NCBI GenBank assembly: GCA_023453335.1
Contig: JAEXTU010000374.1
Location: 1-8,441 of the forward strand
Length of the DNA stretch: 8,441 nt
Direction: 5' to 3'
Origin: Pseudomonadota bacterium
GTDB taxonomy: Bacteria; Desulfobacterota; Desulfovibrionia; Desulfovibrionales; Desulfovibrionaceae
Shown here: positions 1-6,136 of the stretch, in pieces
Numbering within the stretch: position 1 is the first letter of the stretch
How the letters are laid out: every line of letters starts with the position of its first letter
Translations under genes and position numbers: made by a program
The notes under the pieces: model-generated
Database searches by the model: none
What the model was told of the DNA's origin: nothing
What the model saw: the letters and a program-made list of their open reading frames with translations, nothing else

Positions 1-601
1 CGAAGCTCACCGAGCGCCGCACGTCGTCCACGGCCACCGCCTGGGGGGTGGTGACGATGAGGGTCTTGGCCGTGGGGCCCAGGAACTGGAGCACGCTCAT
101 GGGCTCGTCGCCGGTGCCCGGGGGGCAGTCCACCACCAGGTAGTCCAGCTCGCCCCAGAACACGTCGGAGAGGAACTGCCGGATGAGTCCGCCCTTGACC
201 GGGCCGCGCCAGATCACCGCCTGCTCCGGGTCCTTGAGCAGGAAGCCCAGGGACATGACCCCCAGGTTCCGGCCCCAGGGCACGGGCTCCATGCCGCCGG
301 GCTCCATGTGCGGGTCGGCCCCGGAGAGGGAGAGCAGCCGGGGCACGCTGGGGCCGTGCACGTCCACGTCCAGCAGGCCCACCTTCTTGCCGGCCAGGGC
401 CAGGCCCACGGCCAGGTTCACCGCCACGGTGCTCTTGCCCACCCCGCCCTTGCCCGAGAGGACCACGACCTTGTGCTTGATCCGGGCCAGGTTGCGCTGC
501 ATGCGCTCGACAACGGGATCGGCCCCCCCGCCGCAGCTGTCCGGGGAGGAGGAGCAGGAGCCGGCCGAGCCGCAGCCCGAGCACTTGGTATCATCGGCCA
601 T
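1..601 (-). CDS. mrp: Mrp/NBP35-family Fe-S carrier ATPase (3' end beyond window)
   Basis: This is a P-loop ATPase of the Mrp/NBP35 (ParA/MinD-like) family. Characterised members bind and transfer Fe-S clusters in the cytoplasm. The first 200 residues are visible and the C-terminus runs off the left edge. The deviant Walker A motif SGKGGVGKST spans residues 49-58. The switch segments LLDVDVHGPS (77-86) and VVDCPPGTGDEP (156-167) are typical of the family, and TTPQAVAVDD (184-193) is also characteristic. The N-terminus carries four cysteines, C7, C10, C16 and C23, in a Gly/Ser-rich tail, resembling the N-terminal cluster-binding region of NBP35-type proteins. The start is fixed by AGGAGG five bases upstream; this site overlaps the hypB stop codon, which implies translational coupling. 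The position after hypAB suggests a role in metal-centre maturation (inference). The C-terminal CxxC expected in this family cannot be checked here. Confidence 0.93.
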   Translation of the reverse strand, partial: MADDTKCSGCGSAGSCSSSPDSCGGGADPVVERMQRNLARIKHKVVVLSGKGGVGKSTVAVNLAVGLALAGKKVGLLDVDVHGPSVPRLLSLSGADPHMEPGGMEPVPWGRNLGVMSLGFLLKDPEQAVIWRGPVKGGLIRQFLSDVFWGELDYLVVDCPPGTGDEPMSVLQFLGPTAKTLIVTTPQAVAVDDVRRSVSF

Positions 602-610
602 GGCGTCCTC

Positions 611-1273
611 CTACCTGCCGGCTTTCTTGGCTTTCGCCGCGGCGCGCAGCCTGTCGTACCAGGCGTCCAGGCCCTGCCGGGTGCGGCAGGAAACCGGGAA
701 CACCGCGATGTCCTTGTTCAGTGCCCGGGCATGGCGGGAGGCCTTGTCCAGGTCGAAATCCACGTAGGGCAGCAGGTCCACCTTGTTGAGCAGCATGACC
801 TGCGCCTCGGCGAAGAGCAGGGGGTATTTCTCGGGCTTGTCGTCGCCCTCGGCCACCGAGAGCAGGGCCACCTTGGCGTCCTCGCCCACGGTGAACTCCG
901 CCGGGCAGACCAGGTTGCCCACGTTCTCCACGAACAGGATGTCCAGGCCGGTGAGGTCCATGGAATTCAGGGCCTCCAGCACCATGCCGCTGTCCAGGTG
1001 GCAGGCCCCGTCGGTGTTGATCTGCACGGCCTGCGCCCCGGTGGCCGCCACCCGGCGGGCGTCGTTGTCCGTGGTGATGTCGCCCTCGATGACCGCCATG
1101 GTGAACTCGTTCTTAAGATCGGCCAGGGTGCGCTCCAGGGTGGAGGTCTTGCCCGAGCCGGGCGAACTGATGAGGTTGAGCACCAGGATGCGCGAGGCGA
1201 GGAAGCGCTTGCGCAGCTCCTCGGCGATGCGGTCGTTGGCCTCCAGGATGTTGCGGACCACGGGTATCTTCAT
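611..1273 (-). CDS. hypB: HypB, hydrogenase nickel incorporation GTPase
   Basis: HypB is a cytoplasmic SIMIBI-class GTPase that works with HypA to insert Ni2+ into the large subunit of NiFe hydrogenase. The 220-residue protein shows the P-loop SSPGSGKTS (36-44), a Mg2+/switch region EGDITTDNDA (63-72), ENVGNLVCP (116-124) and the guanine-specificity motif NKVD (163-166). The nickel-binding residues of the G-domain dimer interface are present as C91-H92 and C123. There is no N-terminal His-rich stretch and no CxxCGC-type high-affinity nickel motif, so this is a short, G-domain-only form. The start MKIPVVRN is chosen because it has AGGGAGA a few bases upstream and begins where the family fold begins. 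The same frame stays open far upstream, but that stretch overlaps hypA and is not HypB-like. It lies 19 bases after hypA and 9 bases before the mrp start. Confidence 0.97.
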   Translation of the reverse strand: MKIPVVRNILEANDRIAEELRKRFLASRILVLNLISSPGSGKTSTLERTLADLKNEFTMAVIEGDITTDNDARRVAATGAQAVQINTDGACHLDSGMVLEALNSMDLTGLDILFVENVGNLVCPAEFTVGEDAKVALLSVAEGDDKPEKYPLLFAEAQVMLLNKVDLLPYVDFDLDKASRHARALNKDIAVFPVSCRTRQGLDAWYDRLRAAAKAKKAGR

Positions 1274-1292
1274 GGGTTCTCCCTGGTTGGTC

Positions 1293-1649
1293 TTATTCGG
1301 CTTCGAGGTTCTCGATGTAGAGCTCCTTGCCCTCCAGCACCTCGTGCCCCAGGTCCTCGCCGCAGGCGGGGCAGGGGATGAGCAGCAGGCGGTCGCACTC
1401 CGCGGGGGTGAACTCCCTGCCGCAGGAGGAACAGCGGAGCAAAACCGGGATCTCTTCCATGTCCAGGCGCGCGCCGGCCAGGGGGCCTTCCTGGGTGAGG
1501 GCCTCCCAGGCGAAGGTGAGGGCGTGGGGGACCACCGCGGCCAGGGCGCCGTGGCGCACCCGGACGCTGACCAGCCGGGTCGCCCCGTGCTTGGCCATCT
1601 CCTCCGAGACGATGCCGATGAGGCTCTGGGCAATGGACATCTCGTGCAT
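1293..1649 (-). CDS. hypA: HypA, nickel metallochaperone
   Basis: HypA is a small cytoplasmic nickel chaperone that partners HypB in NiFe hydrogenase maturation. The 118-residue protein has the usual family length. It begins with MHEMSIA, in which H2 is the essential nickel ligand. A zinc-ribbon formed by C73-x2-C76 and C93-x2-C96 is the structural zinc site. An additional cysteine, C85, lies between the pairs. The start is dictated by the MHE motif, since the N-terminal Met-His must be free to bind nickel. The frame is open further upstream, and an out-of-frame ATG lies 14 bases before the true start, but neither gives a HypA N-terminus. A GGAAG sequence just upstream is a weak ribosome binding site. 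It is the first gene of the minus-strand unit and is divergent from the CBS-ACT gene. Confidence 0.96.
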   Translation of the reverse strand: MHEMSIAQSLIGIVSEEMAKHGATRLVSVRVRHGALAAVVPHALTFAWEALTQEGPLAGARLDMEEIPVLLRCSSCGREFTPAECDRLLLIPCPACGEDLGHEVLEGKELYIENLEAE

Positions 1650-1799
1650 GGGCTTCCGTGCATAAAGAAAATCGCCCGCCCCGTCCAGCCGGCGGAGGGC
1701 CCGCCATGTCCCCTTGACGGAGTCCTCGGCCCATGCTCTAGAGAGCCGGGAATCGTCGGCCCTGCTGCCGGCGCGCCCGCCCGGGAGATCGGGACCCAG

Positions 1800-1830
1800 C
1801 CGGTCACGGCCGGGTTTCGTCCGTTCACGG
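1800..1830. repeat. Pair of 10-bp direct repeats, CCGKTCACGG, 21 bp apart
   Basis: CCGGTCACGG at 1800-1809 recurs as CCGTTCACGG at 1821-1830, differing at one base. The centre-to-centre distance is 21 bp, about two helical turns, so two protein monomers or dimers would bind on the same DNA face. The second copy shares its final GG with the left end of the palindrome at 1829-1851. A role as a transcription-factor site is inferred; no factor is recognised. Confidence 0.4.
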
Positions 1831-1851
1831 AAAAAGTGCTGCATTTTTTCC
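1829..1851. promoter_or_regulatory. 23-bp near-perfect palindrome, candidate operator
   Basis: The left half GGAAAAAGTGC and right half GCATTTTTTCC flank a single central T. Ten of eleven base pairs match; only the eighth position of each half (G versus A in the reverse complement) breaks symmetry. It ends 46 bases before the CBS-ACT start codon, in the only divergent promoter region of the window, as expected for an operator bound by a dimeric regulator. As RNA it could also form a hairpin, but the loop would be tiny or the stem A-U rich, and it lies too far upstream to be a terminator of a visible gene. Confidence 0.45.
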
Positions 1852-1897
1852 AATCCTCGGACACAGTTGCGCACATGTGGGCGCAGAGGGGTGTTGC

Positions 1898-2557
1898 ATG
1901 TACGTCGGCCTGAAGATGCTCAAGCGCGGCCAGTTTCCCACCGTCACTCCGGATTCCCTGGTCACCGAAGCCGAGAAGCTCATGGAGAAGCACCGGCTGT
2001 GGATGATCCTGGTGGTCGAGGGCGACCGCCTGGTGGGCTACGTGAACCGGGAGGACGCGGCCGAGGCCCTGCCCTCGCGGGCCACCAGCTTGTCCCGGCA
2101 TGAGATCAACTACCTGCTCACCAAGCTCGACGTGAAGGAGATCATGCGCAAGGACCCCATCTCCGTTCCCCCGCACATGGAGATCGAGGAGTGCGCGGAC
2201 ATGATGGACCGCCAGAACCTGGCCGGCCTGGCGGTGGTGGACAAGAAGCAGAACCTGCTCGGCTACATCAACCGCTCGGTCATGCTCGAGGTCCTGGTGG
2301 AGGAGATGGGCCTGCGCCTGGGCGGCGCGCGCATCGCCTTCGAGGTGGAGGACCGCCAGGGCGTGATCCATGAGGTCTCGGGCATCATCGCCCGGCTGGG
2401 CATGAGCATCATCTCCACCAGCACCTTCTTCCACGACTCCCGCCGGCTGGTGGTCTTCCGGGTCAAGACCGCGGACCCCGCGCCGGTCATCAAGGAGCTG
2501 GAGGCCCTGGGCTACCGCATGGTGGGGCCGGAAACCTTCGAGGCCGACTGGACCTAG
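1898..2557 (+). CDS. CBS-CBS-ACT domain protein (AcuB-like architecture)
   Basis: This 219-residue cytoplasmic protein has two CBS domains followed by an ACT domain. The first CBS domain covers about residues 10-60 (TVTPDSLVTEAEKLMEKH, then VEGDRLVGYVNRED). The second covers about 78-138 (VKEIMRKDPISVPPHMEIEE, then LLGYINRSVMLEVL). The ACT domain covers about 144-212, with the ligand-loop segment DRQGVIHEV at 152-160. CBS pairs typically bind adenine nucleotides and ACT domains typically bind amino acids, so this is probably a small-molecule sensor; its target is unknown. The order matches the Bacillus AcuB type, but nothing here indicates acetoin metabolism. The ATG start is preferred because AGAGGGG lies six bases upstream; an in-frame GTG at 1877 has no ribosome binding site. 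It leads the transporter operon, with its stop one base before the livG-type start. Confidence 0.85.
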   Translation: MYVGLKMLKRGQFPTVTPDSLVTEAEKLMEKHRLWMILVVEGDRLVGYVNREDAAEALPSRATSLSRHEINYLLTKLDVKEIMRKDPISVPPHMEIEECADMMDRQNLAGLAVVDKKQNLLGYINRSVMLEVLVEEMGLRLGGARIAFEVEDRQGVIHEVSGIIARLGMSIISTSTFFHDSRRLVVFRVKTADPAPVIKELEALGYRMVGPETFEADWT

Positions 2558-2558
2558 C

Positions 2559-3341
2559 ATGCCGCTGCTGGAAGTCGACAACGTCACCCTGACCTTCCGG
2601 GGATTGGCCGCCCTGCTCACCGTGAGTTTCGCGGTGGAGGAGGGGTCCATCACCTCCCTGATCGGCCCCAACGGGGCCGGCAAGACGTCCATGCTCAACT
2701 GCGTGAGCGGCCGCTACACCCCGGACAAGGGGTCCATCGCCCTGGACGGCAAGCCGCTCCTGGGCATGCCCGCCCATGCCCGCACCGCGCAGGGGCTGTC
2801 CCGCACCTTCCAGAACATCGCCCTGTTCCGCGGCCTCTCGGTGCTGGACAACCTCCTGGTGGGCCGGCACCGCCGCCTGGACTACGGGCTGCTCGCGGCC
2901 CTGGTCTACTTCGGCAGGGCCCGCCGCTCCGAGGATGCCCACCGCCGCCGGGTGGAGGACGTCATCGATTTCCTGGGCCTGTCCCCCTACCGGCACCAGC
3001 CCGCGGGCCGGCTGCCCTACGGGGTGCAGAAGCGGGTGGAGCTGGGCCGCGCCCTGGCCGCCGAGCCCCGGCTCATCCTCCTGGACGAGCCTATGGCCGG
3101 CATGAACCTGGAAGAGACCGAGGACATGGCCCGCTACATCCTGGACATCAACGAGGAGTGGGGCGTCACCGTGCTCCTGGTGGAGCACGACATGGGCGTG
3201 GTCATGGACCTCTCGGACCAGGTGGTGGTGCTGGACTTCGGCCAGGTCCTGGCCGCGGGCGCGCCGGCCGAGGTGCAGCAGAATCCCGAGGTGGTGGCCG
3301 CCTACCTGGGCAGCGAAGACATGGTGTACAAGGGGCGCTAG
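2559..3341 (+). CDS. livG: LivG-type ABC transporter ATP-binding subunit
   Basis: This is the 260-residue cytoplasmic ATPase of a branched-chain-amino-acid-type (HAAT family) importer, which energises the LivHM membrane pair encoded downstream. The Walker A motif GPNGAGKTS is at 36-44, Q-loop Q85 lies in SRTFQNIALF, Walker B RLILLDEP is at 171-178 with catalytic E177, and the H-loop histidine is H210. The segment AGMNLEETEDM after Walker B and the C-terminal tail (GAPAEVQQNPEVVAAYLG) are typical of LivG rather than LivF. The signature motif reads LPYGVQ (152-157), more degenerate than LSGGQ and than the usual LivG LxYGxQ. The start follows the preceding stop by one base (TAGCATG) and has no good ribosome binding site, so translation is probably coupled to the CBS-ACT gene. 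The partner ATPase LivF is not in the window. Confidence 0.93.
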   Translation: MPLLEVDNVTLTFRGLAALLTVSFAVEEGSITSLIGPNGAGKTSMLNCVSGRYTPDKGSIALDGKPLLGMPAHARTAQGLSRTFQNIALFRGLSVLDNLLVGRHRRLDYGLLAALVYFGRARRSEDAHRRRVEDVIDFLGLSPYRHQPAGRLPYGVQKRVELGRALAAEPRLILLDEPMAGMNLEETEDMARYILDINEEWGVTVLLVEHDMGVVMDLSDQVVVLDFGQVLAAGAPAEVQQNPEVVAAYLGSEDMVYKGR

Positions 3342-3343
3342 GC

Positions 3344-5233
3344 ATGGCTGCAGCCTACCAGACCACGCTTCCCCAGCTTCTGCTGGACCAGGCCGCGGCC
3401 CAGGGCCGGCGCACCGCCCTGCGCGAGAAGGAGTGGGGCGTGTGGCAGCCCTATTCTTGGGCCGGGTTCCTGCGCCGCACCGCCGAGTTCGCCGGCGGGC
3501 TCAAGAAACTGGGCTTCGGCAAGGGCGACATCATCATCCTCATCGGCGACAACCGGCCCGAGTGGCTGTGGGCCGAGCTGGCCATTCAATCTTTGGGAGG
3601 AATGGCGCTGGGCCTCTACCAGGACGCCACCCCGGACGAGGTGGGCTACATCTTCGAGTTGGCCAAGGCGCGCATGGTGGTGGCCGAGGACCAGGAGCAG
3701 GTGGACAAGATCCTCACCCTGCGCCCCAATCTTCCGGACCTCAAGTACGTGGTTTACCACGATGCCAAGGGCCTGGCCGCCTACACCGAGGAGGGGCTCC
3801 ACGACTTCACCGCCATCCAGGAGATGGGCCGGGACATCGCCGGGGACTTCGCCTCCTGGGTGGCCGAGGTCAGACCCGACGACCCCTGCCTTATCGCCAC
3901 CACCTCGGGCACCACCGGCCGGCCCAAGCTGGCCATGCTCAGCCACAAGAATCTCCTGGCCATGGCCCACAACCTGGGCCTGGCCGACCCCAAGCGCCGT
4001 AGCGACGAGTTTGTGTCCTTCCTGCCCCTGGCCTGGATGGGCGAGCAGATGATGGCGGTGGCCTCGGCGCTGCTCTTCGGCTTCACGGTGAACTTCCCGG
4101 AGGAGCCGGACACGGTGCAGGCCGACACTCGCGAGATCGGGCCGCACCTCATCTTCTCCCCGCCTCGGGTTTGGGAGAACCTGGCCGCCAAGGTCCAGGT
4201 CAAGATCATGGAGACCACCCCGCTCAAGCGGTTCCTCTACAACCTCTTCCTGCCCTGGGGCCACGACCACGCCGACGCGGTGCTGGCCGGCCGCGAGCCC
4301 GGCCTGCTCGCCAGCATCAAGTACCGCCTGGCGGACTGGGGCCTGTTCCGCGCCCTGCGCGACCGTCTGGGCTTCACCAACCTGCGCAGCGCCTCCACCG
4401 GCGGCGCGGCCCTGGGCCCGGACACCTTCCGCTTCTTCCACGCTATGGGCGTGAACCTCAAGCAGATCTACGGCCAGACCGAGATCGCCGGCATCTCCTG
4501 CATCCACCGCGACGGGGCCATCGACTTCGACACCGTGGGTGAGCCCATCGCCGACACCGAGATCATGATCTCGGAGGAGGGCGAGATCCTCTCCAAGAGC
4601 CCGGCGGTGTTCCTGGGCTACTACCAGAACGAGAAGGCCACGGCCGAGACGTTGGCCGACGGCTGGCTGCGCTCGGGCGACGCGGGCTATTTCAAGGAGA
4701 ACGGCCAGCTGGTGGTCATCGACCGGCTCAAGGACGTGATGCACCTGAAGGACGGCACCCGCTTCTCTCCCCAGTTCATGGAGAACAAGCTCAAGTTCTC
4801 GCCCTACGTGCGCGAAGCCGTGGTGCTGGGCGCGGGCCAGGACCGCATCACCGCCATCGTGTGCATCGACGGCGAGATCGTGGGTCGCTGGGCCGAGTCC
4901 AAGCTCATCACCTATACGACGTACCAGGACCTGGCGGCCAAGCCCGAGGTCTACGAACTCATGGCCGGCGAGGTGCGGCGCATCAACGCCACGCTGCCGG
5001 AGAACACCCGGGTGGCCCGCTTCACCCTGCTCTTCAAGGAGCTGGACGCGGACGACGGCGAGTTGACCCGCACCCGCAAGGTCCGTCGCCAGGTGGTGGG
5101 CGAGCGCTACGCGGCCATCATCGAGGCTCTGTACTCGCCCGCGACCCAGGTGGAGGTCACGGCCTGCATCCTCTACCAGGACGGCCGCAGCCGGGAGATG
5201 TGCGGGACCCTGCGGCTCATGGACGTGGAGTAG
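3344..5233 (+). CDS. AMP-forming acyl-CoA ligase (long-chain acyl-CoA synthetase type)
   Basis: This 629-residue adenylate-forming enzyme would activate a carboxylic acid with ATP and then CoA to give an acyl-CoA or aryl-CoA, AMP and PPi. The phosphate-binding loop TTSGTTGRPK is at 186-195. YGQTE at 376-380 is the adenine/Mg2+ motif, SGDAGY at 444-449 contains the ribose-binding aspartate, and the hinge IDRLKD is at 459-464. The C-terminal catalytic lysine is probably K579 in ELTRTRKVRR. LPLAWMGEQ (228-236) and the overall length fit the FAA1-like long-chain synthetase branch. No membrane segment or signal peptide is seen. The start is chosen from AAGGGG eight bases upstream, two bases after the livG stop; the frame is open upstream but overlaps livG. 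It lies between transporter genes, suggesting that the substrate is imported by the Liv system. Chain length or aromatic specificity cannot be read. A rare-codon patch occurs at residues 81-86. Confidence 0.92.
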   Translation: MAAAYQTTLPQLLLDQAAAQGRRTALREKEWGVWQPYSWAGFLRRTAEFAGGLKKLGFGKGDIIILIGDNRPEWLWAELAIQSLGGMALGLYQDATPDEVGYIFELAKARMVVAEDQEQVDKILTLRPNLPDLKYVVYHDAKGLAAYTEEGLHDFTAIQEMGRDIAGDFASWVAEVRPDDPCLIATTSGTTGRPKLAMLSHKNLLAMAHNLGLADPKRRSDEFVSFLPLAWMGEQMMAVASALLFGFTVNFPEEPDTVQADTREIGPHLIFSPPRVWENLAAKVQVKIMETTPLKRFLYNLFLPWGHDHADAVLAGREPGLLASIKYRLADWGLFRALRDRLGFTNLRSASTGGAALGPDTFRFFHAMGVNLKQIYGQTEIAGISCIHRDGAIDFDTVGEPIADTEIMISEEGEILSKSPAVFLGYYQNEKATAETLADGWLRSGDAGYFKENGQLVVIDRLKDVMHLKDGTRFSPQFMENKLKFSPYVREAVVLGAGQDRITAIVCIDGEIVGRWAESKLITYTTYQDLAAKPEVYELMAGEVRRINATLPENTRVARFTLLFKELDADDGELTRTRKVRRQVVGERYAAIIEALYSPATQVEVTACILYQDGRSREMCGTLRLMDVE

Positions 5234-5245
5234 GGAAGGGGATTC

Positions 5246-6133
5246 ATGGAATACTATCTGCAACTGGTGATCAACGGCCTGGTGGTGGGCTCCATCTACA
5301 GCCTGGTGGCCCTGGGCTTCGTGATTATCTACAAGGCCACCAAGGTGGTGAACTTCGCCCAGGGCGAGCTGGTCATGGTGGGGGCCTACATCTGCTTCTC
5401 CCTGACCGTGCAGGCCGGGCTGCCCTTCATCGTCTCCTTCCTCATGACGCTGTGCTTCTCGGTGGTCCTGGGCATGGCCATCGAGCGCCTGGTGCTGCGG
5501 CCGCTCATCGGCGAGCCCATCATCTCGGTCATCATGGTGACCATCGGCCTCTCCTCCGTGCTCAAGTCCCTGGTGCAGATGTTCTGGGGCACCCAGATCC
5601 AGGTGTTTCCCGAGGTGCTGCCGCACGACCCGGTGTTCATCGCCGGCCTGCCCGTGGCCCCGGTGTATTTGGCGGCCTTCGTGCTCTCCCTGGTGCTGTT
5701 CCTCATCTTTTCGGCCTTCTTCAAGTTCTCCTCCATAGGCATCGCAATGCGGGCCACGGCCTTCGACCAGTGCGCCGCGGCCAGCATGGGCATCGGCATC
5801 AAGAACATCTTCGCCCTGTCCTGGTGCATCGCCGCGGTGGTGTCCTCCATCGGCGGGGTGATCCTGGGCAACATCAACGGCATCAACTCCCAACTCGGCC
5901 ACCTGGGGCTCAAGGTCTTCCCGGCGGTGATCCTGGGCGGCCTGGACAGCCTGCTCGGCGCGGCCCTGGGCGGCCTGGCCATCGGGGTGCTGGAGAACGT
6001 GTGCGAGGGCCTGGCCAAGGAGCTGTTCAACCTGGGCGGGTTCCGCGAGGTGGCGGCCTTCGTCATCCTGGTGGTGATCCTCATGGTCAAACCCTACGGG
6101 TTCTTCGGGACCAAAGAGATTGAGAGGGTCTAG
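5246..6133 (+). CDS. livH: LivH-type ABC importer inner-membrane permease
   Basis: This 295-residue, strongly hydrophobic protein has about eight predicted membrane spans and is one of the two transmembrane subunits of a branched-chain-amino-acid-type importer. Family hallmarks are NGLVVGSIYSLVALGF (10-25), NFAQGELVMVGAY (36-48), the cytoplasmic coupling loop GIAMRATAFDQCAAASMGI (165-183), which contacts the ATPase, and the C-terminal KPYGFFGTKEIERV. Its length matches typical LivH proteins. A strong GGGAAGGGG ribosome binding site lies in the 12-base gap after the ligase gene, and the next permease gene starts three bases after its stop. The substrate cannot be deduced from the permease; amino acids or aromatic and other carboxylates are known for the wider family. 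Confidence 0.95.
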   Translation: MEYYLQLVINGLVVGSIYSLVALGFVIIYKATKVVNFAQGELVMVGAYICFSLTVQAGLPFIVSFLMTLCFSVVLGMAIERLVLRPLIGEPIISVIMVTIGLSSVLKSLVQMFWGTQIQVFPEVLPHDPVFIAGLPVAPVYLAAFVLSLVLFLIFSAFFKFSSIGIAMRATAFDQCAAASMGIGIKNIFALSWCIAAVVSSIGGVILGNINGINSQLGHLGLKVFPAVILGGLDSLLGAALGGLAIGVLENVCEGLAKELFNLGGFREVAAFVILVVILMVKPYGFFGTKEIERV

Positions 6134-6136
6134 GGC

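Larger units (their letters stand above)
1650..1897. promoter_or_regulatory. Divergent intergenic region between hypA and the CBS-ACT/liv operon
   Basis: This 248-base non-coding stretch must carry the start signals for both the minus-strand hypA unit and the plus-strand transporter unit, unless either is read from outside. It contains a 23-bp palindrome (1829-1851) and a 10-bp direct repeat (1800-1809 and 1821-1830). Its A/T runs around 1829-1852 stand out from the very GC-rich surroundings. No clear -35/-10 pair was found. The best sigma-70-like hexamer, TTGACG at 1714-1719, lacks a good -10 partner. Confidence 0.6.

Noticed and set aside
308..1381. Plus-strand open frames opposite mrp and hypB
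   Set aside because: They are shadows of the minus-strand genes, with no domain resemblance and the skewed composition of antisense high-GC frames.
1691..1705. Small GC-rich hairpin GGCGG-N5-CCGCC in the hypA leader
   Set aside because: Five-base stems are common in DNA of this composition; there is no U-tract or conserved leader element.
1714..1742. Possible sigma-70 promoter with TTGACG at 1714-1719
   Set aside because: The -35 matches five of six positions, but at 17-bp spacing the -10 would be TCTAGA, only three of six, and the leader would be about 150 bases. It is too weak to annotate.
1735..1746. Short inverted repeat GCTCT-AG-AGAGC
   Set aside because: Five-base arms with a two-base centre are expected by chance and nothing nearby supports a role.
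1828..1853. Possible sigma-54 promoters (GG-N10-GC) on either strand
   Set aside because: The spacing fits on both strands, but only because the site is a palindrome. The -24 elements lack the GGCAC core, so operator symmetry is the simpler reading.
1274..2698. N-terminal extension of the hypB frame through hypA, the intergenic region and the CBS-ACT gene
   Set aside because: The frame happens to stay open, but the extra sequence is Arg/Pro/Ser-rich, overlaps real genes, and HypB has a good ribosome binding site and family-consistent start at 1273.
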